Notes: generated from the sequence alone by a model not told the origin. Counted from the stretch's first letter, positions 19,889 to 30,524 are shown. The stretch is DNA of 64,000 nt from Biomphalaria glabrata (GCF_947242115.1 NC_074719.1:33299769-33363768); one strand, 5' to 3'. Made by a program: numbers and translations.

Positions 19889-22587
19889 GTATTTATCTAT
19901 CTATAATGATTATAAACCATTTGATTGTCAAAAGAGTTTAGCCAAAAGCTCTTCGAACTCTAGGCGTGTAAGCCTGCTTGAAACAAACTTTCTGTCTGGA
20001 AGAGGTCCAAGTCAATGCCTATGTAAAACATTGCTATTTCCGATATATCCGGCTCTCCGGGCGCGTTGCCGAAGGCCGAGTACACCGGGAACCCCTTCCA
20101 TTTTCCTATGTTGTACCAAGCTAACCGTGCAGGACTCGTCCCTTAAGGAACTGCTCATGGATTATCGACAGGGACGTGGAAGCTCTCTTTCAACTCCGCA
20201 CCGTGCAATGGGAAAGCTCTCGCATTCCCTTGGACACTCCCACAGGAGTTTTGTTTTGCTATTCATTTAGCCTAATTACTTTCTCAAGTATTCGTTTCCA
20301 CCAGGGTGCCACGTTAAGGCAGAATGGCATACACGGGATAATTATAAACCTACCTTTTAAATAATTACCTGATGCAATATCATATTTTCTAAGGGACGCA
20401 ATCTATATATCACGTTAGAATTGTATTATTTTGCAAGAGGAAAAGGAATTTTGTAAAAAAATTTTTAGTATTTTAGTGTTTATAAAACGTTAACTAATAT
20501 TTAAAAGATTTCATATAAAATGTACAAAACCAAAGAATGATATTGTATTTTTATTTATCCTTATTTGCAACTTAAAACTTTAAAAATTACCCAATAATAC
20601 TATTCAAAATTGTATTTTAAAAATCAGAAAAGCTAAAATTTACGATAGAGCAGATAAAATGTCCACAAAACATAATTCGTTGTTATCAAACATAGTGGTA
20701 ATATTATTTACCTCATAACCATTGAACCAGTGATTCCCTAAATACGATAATATAGGTAACGTACTTGCTCTATAAAGAAAGTGTGGATGTTTAAGAAAGA
20801 ACAACATATAACCGGCATAGTGAAAAAATATGGCGGCATTCTTGGTTTGGGCCGCAATTACAAATTTTTGCTAAACTAGAGATTGGAGGAACGATGGGAA
20901 TATTTACCAAAACGAGACAAGAAAATGAGTCGGTTGTAAGGCTAGCTAAAGTGTTGCTCATATTTTAAGTAAAGAATGAAGACAATTTCTGACGCGTACG
21001 AAAAAAAAAAAGAAACTTCATATCCCTTTAATAAATGTAAGTAGGCCTACTAGATCCATTGCTTTATAATCAAATAGTTTCAGATCAATTTCAGTTCTTT
21101 TTTTTGTACCTTTTCTTTCCTATGGCCCGTGACACGAGTTTCTTATCTAATCAACTATCTATCACAAGATCACAAACACAAAGGTGAACTATGTCTCTTT
21201 ACTCAGAGATGCTCAAATTATACTGGGGAACACAAAAAGGCGGAATAAAAAATTTCAAGGAGAAAAATAAATGGATAAAATAAATTCAAATAAAATCTTT
21301 GGATCTCTGTTCCATATCCCTAATTTTTATTTTAAATTCTAACCAGATTCGCACACTATATACTATACATAAAGTTTCTTATGGATCGCAGAAGTAGGCC
21401 CATATTAAAGAGATCTATAGTTCTGTGATTTTTACAAAACCTTCTGGGCGAAACGTATAACCTAGGTGGACACGGTTCTCGAAAACGGTTCTAACGATTT
21501 CTTAGAAATTTGACAGTTGATGTAGATTGTTGAGAAAAAAAATTACTAGCGCACTAGTTTGATCGTTATAATTTTTCAAAATATAAAAAGAAATTAATTG
21601 AAATTAGGCTAGAGAAGTGGTTCTCAAACTGTGGTCCGCGGACCTTCACGTGTCCACGAGACGACAGTAGCTGATCTGCAGAAAAATGAAAATTGTATAT
21701 AATTAGGTCAAAGCTTGGTCTGCGCAGCCACGGGAAATACTGCATTCCTCTCTAATCTTCGGACTCGAAGACAAGCCTTATTATGTAATTAAAATAACGT
21801 CTAGTCTGAAAGCCAGTTCATCCAATCGGATAAATTGAACGATAATCAACTCGTCCTTCTCTACTGTTTACTATGTCTACTACATGCTATTTATTATATG
21901 ACGGCATAAACCAAAGATTGGAACACAAGTTTCACCTGGATATGTCCGACTGGGTACTGAACCCTGTAACGCGTGGACAAATTCAGATTGCATTCACAGA
22001 TGAACCCATATTAGTACAGGAGCAGCTTATTAAAAAATTTAAAAAAACGAGGAACTTAAGCCAATGTTTGAAAAAGAAGACCACAAATTGTGATTACAAT
22101 TAATTTTACGCTTCATACATACACTGCACTCACCCTTAATCTTCCGAACTAAGATTACATTGCTATCTGTCATATCTACATCTTTGTAAGTAAAAGTAAA
22201 GTAAAGCTCCACTTTCAGATCTTGTGCTCTATCGGGCAAATAAATGTTAAGGCCATCTGTTTCTTTCGCCAACGGTTAACGAGCAGGGCGTCATGTGGCC
22301 AGCACAACGACCAACTGTCTTTACTTTCCCCAACTTAAATCAGGTACCCATTAGAGTTTGGTGAAATCTAAAAATCCCGAAATTCAAAATCCTAGTCTTC
22401 AACGAGATTCGAACCCAGGACCCCAGTTTCGGAAGCCAAGTGCTTAACCCCTCAGCCACTGCGCCTCCTCTACATCTTTGCATCAACACTCGATTTTTGT
22501 TTCCCCAGGTCATCTGAAGAATCGACTGACGACGAAGAAAACGACGAAGAAGATACTCTCTACATAAGAGGCGGACGTAAAACGTAA
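12543..22587 (+). CDS. Unrecognised acidic single-pass membrane protein, five exons
   Basis: Model: 12543-13320, 13674-13853, 15264-15357, 18279-18380, 22509-22587; 1233 nt, 410 residues, phases agree at every junction. An in-frame TAA at 12522-12524 supports the ATG chosen. Residues 1-150 are very acidic (D/E runs), about 190-260 basic and S/T-rich; exon 2 adds a mixed segment. Exon 3 is one membrane span (VIIAGSVIAIVGILVLVFSI) bounded by GRRE and RKKRK. The tail is short: YHRLGTEEES, then SSEESTDDEENDEEDTLYIR. No signal peptide is seen, so topology is open; the stronger positive charge after the span predicts a cytosolic C-terminus. The exon 4 donor (AT|GTGCGG) is weak; reading through would end in a CT-microsatellite-coded tail. 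Exon 2 can also read on to a stop at 13880, giving a soluble form without the span. No family recognised. Confidence 0.7.
13854..14640. other. Intron 2, first part: unclassified repeat-like sequence
   Basis: GC-richer than its surroundings. It ends near 14488 in GGTTGAGAATCACTA, which inverted resembles the outer tip of hAT elements (TAGTGATTCTCAACC); no matching left end was found. Short frames on both strands match nothing I know. Confidence 0.35.
14640..15080 (-). mobile_element. RTE-like LINE 3' fragment inside intron 2
   Basis: Minus-strand frame with FLYACESAELETWILAMELR, then CYRRILGIAFKDRITNQEIR and IGPHDNLPTIVKK, the C-terminal part of an RTE-type RT protein (family pattern YACETW..AMEMRCYRR.LGI..KDRVTN). 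The remainder toward 14640 is its 3' portion, out of frame. Antisense to the host gene. Confidence 0.75.
15371..15575 (+). repeat. 62-bp tandem repeat, three copies
   Basis: TATCAATATGTAGGTCACAG recurs with a 62-bp period (GTAGGT at 15433, 15495 and 15557). The last copy runs directly into a LINE 3' tail, so the array may be the duplicated tail-adjacent part of that element. Confidence 0.85.
15560..15680 (+). mobile_element. LINE 3' tail ending in (ATT)n
   Basis: GGAAATACTGCATTCCTC followed by CTTGAAGACAAGCATC and at least 15 ATT units. It is the same terminus as at 2219-2285 and 21713-21790; the ATT run is the LINE's microsatellite tail. Confidence 0.7.
15690..16030 (+). repeat. Dispersed repeat family R1, copy 4
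   Basis: TTTCTGTCTGTATGG, ACACGTTATTTCTCCCAC, CCAATTACTTAATTAAC and the AACTGGTCCAG..GTGATAGGATCAT block, in the order seen inverted at 3440-4010. Confidence 0.6.
16090..17095 (+). repeat. Host repeat interrupted by a hAT element, flank duplicated
   Basis: Begins ACTAGTCGACCCACGGCGTA. After the hAT (16151-16827) the flank runs TATTTAGTGACGGGT, a long C tract and AAAGAGTGATCTTTCC; the whole flank with the hAT tip is then repeated once (ACAACGGTT at 16806 and 16947, period 141). Confidence 0.65.
16151..16827 (+). mobile_element. hAT element relic with C-terminal dimerization domain
   Basis: Ends CAGGGCCGG (16151) and CCGGCCCTG (16827). Flanking 8-mers TTATTTTG (left) and CTATTTAG, or CTATTTTG in the duplicated flank, fit an 8-bp target duplication. 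The plus-strand frame 16418-16624 contains VIVESSERSFSRLKLMKNYL, the hAT C-terminal dimerization motif (family: ASAERSFSKLKLIKNYLRS). Everything N-terminal is missing, so non-autonomous. Confidence 0.75.
17100..17880 (+). repeat. Unclassified dispersed repeat R4, copy 1
   Basis: Begins TATTACCCGCTGCCCGCGGG and ends in a (CATA)n run, ACGCCTTACTTTCAACTTTA and a TATATTATAG motif. Internally GGGCTACAATACATACACTA and CAAGATTGTCAAACGGTTTT. The reverse-complement copy is at 50330-51415. No coding frame; could be a Helitron- or SINE-like element. Confidence 0.65.
17955..18185 (+). repeat. Dispersed repeat family R1, copy 5
   Basis: TTCTGTCTGTCTGTCTGG start, CCAATTAGTTAATTAATTAT and a 25-base T run. 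It lies just upstream of exon 4 of the membrane-protein gene. Confidence 0.6.
18400..18470 (+). repeat. (CTAT)n/(CT)n microsatellite
   Basis: Tetranucleotide then dinucleotide repeat immediately following exon 4; the target of the hAT insertion at 18471. Confidence 0.9.
18471..19856. mobile_element. hAT element with inverted transposase fragments, in intron 4
   Basis: Termini CAGTGGCGTAGCTAG (18471) and, inverted, CAGGGGCGTAGCTAG (ends 19856). It sits in a CT microsatellite, so the 8-bp duplication cannot be fixed. The plus strand reads RILDIIPFLTKQNLALITNE near 18735; the minus strand reads RILDIILFLSKQNLAF near 19511-19555: two copies of the same hAT transposase segment in opposite directions. 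LSVASCERSCSDLIKLI near 19600 is the dimerization motif. Degraded, non-autonomous. Confidence 0.7.
19857..21600. other. Intron 4 interior, largely unrecognised
   Basis: A CT microsatellite (19857-19890), then a GC-richer block (19960-20330) with a 150-codon frame that resembles no family I know, then AT-rich DNA without recognisable features. Confidence 0.4.
21613..22103 (+). mobile_element. hAT remnant plus LINE tail
   Basis: AGTGGTTCTCAAACTGTGG then GTCCGCGGAC is a hAT-type left end. At 21713-21790 a LINE 3' tail (GGGAAATACTGCATTCC..CGAAGACAAGCCTTATTATG) is present. The frame at 21873-22080 (LDMSDWVLNPV, ILVQEQLIKKFKKTRNLS) resembles the C-terminal region of GTF2IRD2/ZBED-type hAT transposases (pattern W..NPF..LQEELI). 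A weak but consistent hAT trace. Confidence 0.45.
22190..22472 (-). mobile_element. tRNA-derived SINE, well preserved
   Basis: Read on the minus strand from 22472: a tRNA-like head with A box (TGGCTGAGGGG) and B box (GGGTTCGAATC, 22406-22416), then a body with GTTGGTCGTTGTGCTGGCCA and GAAACAGATGGCC, ending in a CTTTACTTTACTTTTAC tail at about 22190. The tRNA head carries CACTTGGCTTCCGAAAC. Older copies: 27790-28075 and 53115-53345. It ends about 35 bp before exon 5. Confidence 0.85.
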
Positions 22588-23103
22588 AGCATTGTTTTGA
22601 AAAATGTTAACACGCCTCTGGTATGCAAATAGAAGAACAAGCGATTGAAAACACATGCAATATTTCAATGATGTGTAGGGTTAATAGTACGCTATGCTTT
22701 CAATGATGTGTAGGGTTAACAGTACGCTATGCTTTCGATGATCGGGGGCTAATGTTTTTTATTCTACATTTTATCATGTGTTACTGTTACCTCCATACGT
22801 CATGTTTCATACGTCATGTTTCATGAGCAAGTCATGAAAACTCCAAGAATGCCTCTGTCAAATCGCATGCACCATAACATGTTCTACCGCGTTGTTGGTC
22901 GCTCGCCCCCGCCCAAGGACAAAGCTTTTTCCACAAGCGTTAGGTAGGCCTATATGTTTTTCCTAAGTAGTATTTAATTATATGTGAAACTGTTCTACAG
23001 ACTAAATGCCACATGATAAATGTGTGCAATGTAGTTAATGAATATATTTTTGAATAAAATATATTGTATTTCTATTCAATTTTGTTAATTTTTTGTTAAT
23101 AAA
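22588..23103 (+). other. Probable 3' UTR of the membrane-protein gene
   Basis: Follows the stop codon. It contains a 38-bp tandem duplication (TTCAATGATGTGTAGGGTTA at about 22660 and 22698) and two AATAAA signals at 23053-23058 and 23098-23103. Confidence 0.6.
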
Positions 23104-23370
23104 CAACATTTAAAAAAATCAATACATAATTTAAATGTGTGACTTTTTATGTACATTTGTATGAAGTTGTCTACTATTATTTTGGTTGTCATTGTTATTA
23201 ATTACATAATTATGACGTAGTCATCCCCATCCATATATTGAAGTAACACGTGTAGCTTCTTTTATAAGATAAAAGCAGTGGGCGGCTCATAGACAATTGA
23301 TTCATAGGATAGTCACATGTTGTTAATATTCTTATCGCATGTTTAATTAGTTTCTATTAAAATGACATGC
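23104..23370. other. AT-rich intergenic, nothing recognised
   Basis: No frame, repeat partner or motif found. Confidence 0.4.
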
Positions 23371-23633
23371 TTGCTGGGCCGGAATTTAGGCATGGCAGGC
23401 GGGGCTACAACCTCGGGGGAATCCACAAATGTGAAAAGAAAAATTGGAAAAGCTTCTGCAGCAATGGTTCTCAAACGTAAGATTTAAAGTAAGATTTAAA
23501 ATATAGTTGGAAAAAAAATGCGGGAAAAAAGTGGATAAATCTTCTCAAATTTGAGACTTTTAAAATCTCTCTTGTACGTACCCCTTTTTTGTGGAGTATC
23601 TGGGGCCGTAGCACCGCCTGCCTTGCCCTAAAT

Positions 23634-23742
23634 TACTAGCGGATCCAGAACTTTGGAGTGGGGGGGGGCGATTTTTTTCCAAACCCTAACCCTAACGCCC
23701 AGTAAACCCTAACCCTATGCATAAACGTGCGTACAGCATGTA

Positions 23743-23813
<71 letters not shown>

Positions 23814-25420
23814 ATAAATAAATAAATAGCGAAGCCCCGCCGCCAAAAGCGTTTTCTTGCATTTTTCACTGCAGAAACGCCTGCTCCTGACATCTACAGT
23901 TCACTATTCATCAGTGAGTTTCGGGGCGAATCCCCGACGCTAAAATCGTTTCCTTGCATTCTTCATTGAAGAAACGCATTCTCCTTACCTAAAGCTCATT
24001 ATTCATCCTATTAAAAAAGGAGCTTTTGAATAATGTTGTACTTGAAAAATATTCTAATATGAATTTATACGCCCTTAATACATTGCAAATAAAACCGATT
24101 TATTCCTGAAAAGATCAGATACCCCACATATTTAGATTAAGGCTTTGAGGATCGCCTCCGAAAAAAAAAAATTCGATAAATAATATTCAATAAAATTCAA
24201 GCATAAATTGTGAGTTATAGTCCCAAATTTAACTAACAAAATATTATTTGGTTTTAAAACTCATCTCAATCGTGACTCTTATACTGTAAATTATCCTTTA
24301 AATTTTTACTTTTCCAAAGCAAAGTCTTTCTTAAAATAATTATGATAAATTCATGTGAAATTAAATAAACTCTGTCTGGAAAGGGGAGGGGCGGTAGAAT
24401 GAAAACGATTAATTCTCGCTCCTTTTTATAATTTCTGCTAATGATTGCATTTGGCATTAAAGAATATGGGTGGGGCGACTTGATATAAGAAATTAATTTA
24501 TAGCATATATAAATTATATTAGTGACAGATTTTTTTTACATTTTGTAATTTCTTAATATATAATACAAAACTAAAAAGTATTGCTTTGTCCGATGAGGGA
24601 AAGGAGATGGCATGTATCGCCCTTCCTACTTTTTTCCTTTTTCATTATAATAATAATAAAATATGAGATTAGAGTGTGGTGCGACATAATATACAAATGG
24701 GTTCACATATCAATTATATAGATATTCAACTATTTTTGTTCACAAACTATGATTCCTCAATAAAAATAGGACCACCCCCCACTCAGAGGGCTAGAGCGGG
24801 GAGGGCTGTACATGCAATCGCCCCCCCCCCCCTTTTACCCCACCGAATTGGCCAAAATACCAAAGGGGAGCGACATAATATCAAATTTATATATCAATTC
24901 AACGAATTTTGTTCACTAACTATGATTTCTCCATAAAAGTAGGACCGCCCCCCCCCACACTCAAAGGGTTTAGATGGGAAGGGCAGAAGAGGTATTCACC
25001 CCCCCCCCCCCAATCGGACAACAGGGGAACGACATAATAGAAAGATTGGTTAAAATATCAATAACAAGTTTTAATCATATAGATATTTAATTGATTCTGT
25101 TAGCCAGCTATGATTTCTACAAATAAATTGGACCGCCCCCCCCCCCCACTCAGATTATGGTTGGGGGGGGGGCGAATTAATGTTATCGCCCCCTCCCGAC
25201 CACACCAAATCGGCCAACATACTAGAAAAAAAGGGGGGGGGGCGAAATAATCTAAAAGTAGTATGAAATATAAATAATTAGTATATATTATTACCATAAG
25301 TAATAAATTTGTATATAAATTGTGTGACTTCTTTACTAAAATTCGTCCGCCCCCTCCCAAGGATGTCGGCCGAGGGGGGGGGGCGATCACCCCTACCGCC
25401 TCCCCCTGGATCCGCCAGTG
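23634..25420. mobile_element. Non-autonomous hAT-like element with G/C-tract repeats
   Basis: Termini TACTAGCGGATCCAG (left) and CACTGGCGGATCCAG (right, inverted), with a perfect 8-bp duplication CCCTAAAT at 23626-23633 and 25421-25428. Inside: a (CT)n(TA)n microsatellite at 23742-23811, a short CCCTAA cluster, and four diverged units carrying CTATGATTTCT..GGACCGCCCCC between about 24740 and 25360, roughly 170-215 bp apart, each with C8-C11 or G8-G9 tracts. No transposase. Confidence 0.85.
23680..23717 (-). repeat. Short telomere-like CCCTAA cluster
   Basis: Four near-perfect CCCTAA units in two pairs separated by CGCCCAGTAAA. Too short to be a functional telomere; likely part of the transposable element. 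Confidence 0.6.
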
Positions 25421-25435
25421 CCCTAAATACGGAGG

Positions 25436-26600
25436 AGTTTAATTTTTTTCAGAATTTATGCTGCTGAAGTTGATCCTAGGCAGGTACATTTCTGCACCTT
25501 TGTAATCCTTCTTCCGAACATGATGCGAGTGTCGCATCTTCAACAAACAACAGTTCTCGTTTTGGCTTTCAGTTATTCCAGGTTAAAAAGGCTTCCATTT
25601 CATCTACCGTGAATTTGTACTTCATCTTTCGGGGATTAAAAGGCTCTGGAGATTACAATCGAAAAGAAGATGCTGAATAGTGTATGGGCCATATTACATC
25701 CTTATTTCTGCATGAATTTCAACACCTCCTGTTTTCCAACATTTAAGCTTGTCAATGGTCGCTCTCAGTTCCTTTACATAGGGCTTTTCGTCTAATTCAT
25801 TCAATGGCCTTTTTTCATTAATCTGATGTTGCTACAGTGTGTGTGTGTGTGTGTGTGGCAAGGACAGGCCGTTGGCGGTCGCCCACGTCGCCTACGCCAT
25901 GCGCCTTCTATTATTTTTACACCAGAGTCAATGAGTGCTTTCTAGAGTTGTGTGAAATATGAAAAATGAAATGTTATTCCAGTCGCTGATGTTCACAATA
26001 TTTATGGGCCAACAAACAAAAGTGGCGGCGACATGGGCGAACGCACAAGGTCGTAGTCCTAAGGGCCTCGCGCCACAAAAAAAAACGACATAAAATAATA
26101 GAGATTGTGGAACCGAATTTTTTTTTCATTTGCTCTAGTAAATTTTCTGTTACTTTTTATTTGTTTCCATCAATGGATTTTTTTTAAATAAATAATACAA
26201 AAATATTTATTATTTATAATACCCTTATTTTTGTGCCAATTTTATAACAGGTACCCATATTTTTGTGCCACTAGAGGGCCTTCGCAAATAGCCTATACCT
26301 CGCTCATACCAAAGTTATGCCTGCAAACTGCAAATGTCGTGGAAGGGTTCTAGATCTAGAATAGAATTATTAGGCCTTTTTATAGATCCATTTGGTGTAG
26401 AAACCTGAAAATCTGAACCACAGTCTAGTTGTTTTGATTTTTATCAATTATGCTTGAGGAAAATCAATGCCCCATTAGAGTTTAAGTCTCTAATTAACAT
26501 GCTCTGTTAGATTAACTATAGTCTATGGATTAACTCATAGGCCTACTAAAATAAGCCCCATATGCTTAACGCGTAAGAACGTAAGACGTAATTATCTTCT
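25436..26600. other. Intergenic; small inverted-repeat element and LINE tail
   Basis: A (GT)n microsatellite at 25838-25857. GGCGGTCGCCCACGTCGCC (about 25874) is matched inverted by GGCGACATGGGCGAACGC (about 26025), suggesting a roughly 200-bp foldback element. A LINE tail relic (CGTAATTATCTTCTGTTTTG) is at 26585-26605. No gene seen. Confidence 0.4.
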
Positions 26601-26605
26601 GTTTT

Positions 26606-27671
26606 GAAGGCATGAATTTATAAAATTTATATGAACAAATAAGGAACGCCCTCCTGAACCATATCTAGCCGGGAATCAAGCCAGTGAACATACATCTATC
26701 GATTTTCTATCTGATCTAGATCTAAATAATTTGTAAGAGTTAACATTTTTAAACAAAACACTGAAAAGATACTTAGAAAAGGGCTAAAAGTTTTTGAGAC
26801 TAAAGGAAGTGACGTATATTCCAATAGTTGTCTAGGTAGGATATGTAAACAATACTTGTGAGTTGTGTTTTTAAATGAAATCTTTAAATATTTAAACAAA
26901 TTTAAATATGTTCTAGGTATTTTACAACAATTTCATTTGTGTAAATTATGTAGATTAGATGATCTAGATTCAGAGTCTAGAAAAAAAAAAACAACTCAAC
27001 TAGATTCTAGATCTATTTAATTTAGCCTAAGTCAAACTTAAACGCGTTTCCCGGTAGTCGGTAACACTAGACTCACTAGTCACGACTAGTGACTAACAGC
27101 TTGGCTTAATGAATAGAATAGAATAGAATAATTTAAAAGTAAGCTAAAATTACATCTAGAAGTGCAGTTCTACATAAATATATGTATGATTATCATAATG
27201 ATAGATTTGATTTAGGATGGAATCTAGATCTAGTGTAGTAGTGTCTATTCTAGTTCTGATCTAGTCTTATTTTATAAATCATAATAAATGTTTCTTTCTT
27301 CAAAGAAGAGGATAATCATAATATTATCATTTATTATGTTATATATGCATATCCATCTCATGTGTGTTATTATAGTTAATCTAATTAGATACTTTAACTC
27401 TACACTACAGGCTTTCAATTACATTGATTATTGATTTTCCTGGTTGATAAGGCCTAAAAAACACTGACCTGCGACCTCACAACTTGCGGATAGTTTAAAC
27501 CAATAGCTCATTGCCATGTCACAGGCTATAATTCTGAATATAATAAAAAGAAAAGCCAATTTTAAATTTTAAAAAAATATATATAACAGGTTTTGTTCTA
27601 CATATATTATTAATTTCTATTATTTACACATTTTATTTTATCTTTCTTAGCCAATACTGTACAGAGTTACA
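26606..27671. other. Upstream region of SSNA1
   Basis: AT-rich with many CTAGATCTAGA-type motifs and a short GAATA repeat near 27112-27130. No TATA box close to the start codon; no coding exon recognised. Confidence 0.4.
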
Positions 27672-30251
27672 ATGTCTCAACAAGGAGCAGCCCTTCAGAG
27701 CTACAACAATGAACTGGTTAAATGTAATTAACATTATGCTAAATAAATATAGTTTAATGCTATATGACTGTACCAGGATTATTGATTATTGGTGGCTGCA
27801 GGGTAAAGTGCTTAGCTTCCGAACTGATGGGTGAAAACTGGGATATTGAACTTCAAGATTTTTAAGATGCCTCTATGTCCACCCATTTCTAATGGATACC
27901 TGAAATTAGTTGGGGGAGGAAATGGGGGTTGGTCACTATGTTAGTCACATAACATCCTCAATTACTGTCAGCCATAGGAACAGATGAGCTTTACATCCAG
28001 TCTATCCCAAAGTCTGAAAAGTCAGGAGTGGCAAGTCCTCTGTGTTGTTAAGGCCAAGCAAAACTCTAATCAGGAAAATTTAATATATATATATATATGT
28101 ATTATGGTCTTCAGACACTTCAGACAGGCACACCTCTCAGGATAGGGGATGACAAACGGTCTGAGACCCCTTAATTATTTTTTTTACAAATTGCATACAT
28201 TTGGGCCCAAATTTTTCTGTTGGTGGGCCTGCTTCAGGTTAATCAATTGGGTACTTACCTGGCTACTATTTCAGGTATCATGGTAGCCAGTATTGTCTTA
28301 TAGTGTGTATTAGCTGATGCAATACTTGTACTTTGACTAATCTGAGATGCTATTGCATGTGCCAGGTATAAAAGAAGGGGAAGTTGGATGAAAGGAGTCT
28401 TTAGAGTATGGGACACATATTGAATAGGGAGACCAGTAGATTCAAGGGAGTTGTGAGATATGCTGAAAGTCTTAAAACATTCTTTGACTTAATTTGTGTA
28501 TATTGATAAAATTGTAAATAAAAATTAAGTTTTATTTTTGGTTTATAAAAGAGGATTTGAAGGTTTTCTTTTGATTGTTTTGAAGTTTTTTTTTTGTCAT
28601 ATGTTTGTGAGTCAACAAATATGCCTGCAGGGTAGGTTGGACTAACTATCTGTATCTACATCTCAACTCCCTACTATTCTATTACAGTGGCAAAGCTAAG
28701 GGAAGGATCCAAATTTGAAAGTCTCCCTGGGCCCCCTACTTGAGTGGGGCCCCCAAATGAGTGTCCAAAATTTTTTTTTCATTAATTATTAAGCTGATGC
28801 CATGTTATCTTGCTATTCATTTTGTTATTTCAAGTAGTGACCATGTAGCATGTGTTCCACACATTAGAATTGTATATTTATTACTTGATCTCACTGAAAA
28901 AAATACTAAAGTATAGTCTCAGCTATTTCTACCATAAGTCGATCACTACAAACTGTCTACAGGTATTGAGGAGTTGTGTGGCAAGCGAGATGAGATTCAC
29001 AAATCTATTCTCCAAGAAGAAGAGGAAAAAGTCAAGCTGCAAAATGACATCAGAGTTTTGACAGAGAGGCTGGCTAAGGTTAATGAATCTTTGGCCAAAA
29101 AGATAGCATCCCGAAATGAATTTGACAGGACCATTGCAGAGACAGAAGCTGCTTACATGAAAGTAAGTTGACTTTGTCTATTTTTTAACAATGTAAACTT
29201 TGATAATGGCCCAGGATATGGTATGAAAATTAGCAAACTAATTAGGACCACTAAATTGGCAATATTGACCACACCATCAGAAAAGAAGCGCTACTAATTG
29301 TTTGTAAAATGTTCTACATATTTTGGGTGTTCCTTCAGCGTTGAAGATAATCTAGGCCTACTTCTTAGTCTACAAACCTCCCACAGGATAATGGGGGATG
29401 ACAGCGAGCAGGGCATGTACCCGGGATCATCGAGACTACTGTAGGACAGTCCAGCATGCACACTGCATTACTAGGCAGCCTATAAAAGATTGAATTAAAT
29501 TTGAGCATAACTAACCCCTTTCCCTCACCCCCCCCCCCCCCAAAACCGATTAATTGGTCAGTGATATTTACAGCATAAAGTCAGCTCCCACCTGGATCAT
29601 ACTCTGGCTATAATCCAAAAAATAGAAATGGAAAATTGGTTTGAGTGCTGGAACAAGTTCCCAAAGGCCCTCTGAGTCTGGGAGAGCATGAGGCGCCCTG
29701 ACTGCACTTCCCCGTGGTGGAGGCTGTCCAGCCCTGAGCAAGCTATTATAGTGCATTGCAGGACAGGCGACAGCCCTTTTGGCTCTTATTTGACGGAAGA
29801 GGAAATTGTCTCATTCTTTTTGACTGCCTCAGACTTGCTGATCTCTGTCTGGGAAACCAAAAATTCTTGACCTGTATGGTGACATGTATGCACTATGCAA
29901 AACAGCAGGGTTTCTGTCCAGGGCTTTTGCAAGAGAGGATTTGAGCCTCTCGAGCCATCACTCAAATTGAGTTTTATAATGATGATGACCAGCTGAATAT
30001 AAATATTTTATGTCCCTGGACTAAACTTAAAATATTCCCAATTTCAAAGTAGATCTTTCTAAACTTGTTTATAGTAGGTTCATGTTTTTTTTGTTCAAGA
30101 CTAACTCTGTGCTTCTATTTGTTGTCCTTGCCAGATCTTGGAGAGCTCACAGACTTTGTTAAGTGTATTAAAAAGAGAATCTCAATCACTGAAAGAAAAG
30201 TCTGTCCCTGCCCCAGGAGCACCTTCATCACGAAACATGCCCCCATCTTGA
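27672..30251 (+). CDS. SSNA1: SSNA1 / NA14, microtubule-associated coiled-coil protein
   Basis: Exons 27672-27723, 28963-29162 and 30135-30251 join in frame to 122 residues (human is 119). It begins [20 protein letters not shown] and continues [20 protein letters not shown]; nearly the whole chain is one alpha-helical coiled coil, ending in a short P- and S-rich tail ([15 protein letters not shown]). SSNA1 self-assembles into fibrils on microtubules at centrioles, basal bodies and axons and stabilises or branches them. Donors and acceptors are consensus (AAAT|GTAATT, CTACAG; AAA|GTAAGT, TGCCAG). It is convergent with DHX16, whose stop lies 1.24 kb downstream. Intron 1 holds an old SINE and intron 2 a LINE tail. 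Full sequence conservation makes the call secure. Confidence 0.95.
27790..28075 (+). mobile_element. tRNA-derived SINE, old copy in SSNA1 intron 1
   Basis: Same family as 22190-22472: GTGCTTAGCTTCCGAAC in the head, GGTTGGTCACTATGTTAGTC and GGAACAGATGAGCTTTACAT in the body. The B box is degraded. Confidence 0.65.
29560..29990 (+). mobile_element. LINE 3' fragment in SSNA1 intron 2
   Basis: The frame [20 protein letters not shown] resembles the post-RNase H region of I/jockey-type LINEs (pattern EQAII.RLRTGHCPL..HL). The end TTGAGCCTCTCGAG..TTATAATGATGATG recurs at positions 1-60 of the window, so both are 3' ends of one family. Confidence 0.6.
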
Positions 30252-30518
30252 CCTGTGTGAGGACTACTCTGTGTGCATGACTTTGATTGGCTGTGGCAAA
30301 GTTTACACACAAAAAATAGTTTGGCTAAATTCAATGAAATATTGACTTGGACTTATGTAAAAAAAAACATCCAACTAAATAAAAGATTTCAAAAACAATT
30401 CTGACTAAATGTAAAGACTAGGTATAGAATTATGACAATCTTATATAACTTTAAATGATTAATATATTTTGTGTGTAAATGTGTATAAATGTGTAATTAT
30501 TCATTGCCTGTATATTAT

Positions 30519-30524
30519 AATAAA
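30519..30524 (+). terminator. Poly(A) signal AATAAA of SSNA1
   Basis: Canonical hexamer 268 bp after the SSNA1 stop, followed by a T-rich stretch. It predicts a 3' UTR of roughly 290 nt. Confidence 0.6.

Larger units (their letters stand above)
23375..25432. mobile_element. Older inverted-repeat element split by a nested hAT
   Basis: The left end GGCCGGAATTTAGGCATGGC (23377 on), then AGGCGGGGCTAC, matches, inverted, the right side GTAGCACCGCCTGCC/TTGCCCTAAATACGG, which is divided between 23608-23633 and 25421-25432 by the insertion. This fits the common hAT terminus CAGGGCCGGATTTAGG. Outer duplication not resolved. Confidence 0.55.

Noticed and set aside
19818-20270. 150-codon protein
   Set aside because: Starts in the hAT end and CT microsatellite; remainder resembles nothing known and lacks splice or start context.
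23636-23893. Telomere at 23680-23717 or protein from the flanking frame
   Set aside because: Only four CCCTAA units; the frame is microsatellite-coded IY and RE repeats inside a hAT element.
24676-25390. Proline- and glycine-rich proteins in both strands
   Set aside because: Homopolymer C and G tracts inside a non-autonomous element produce these frames.
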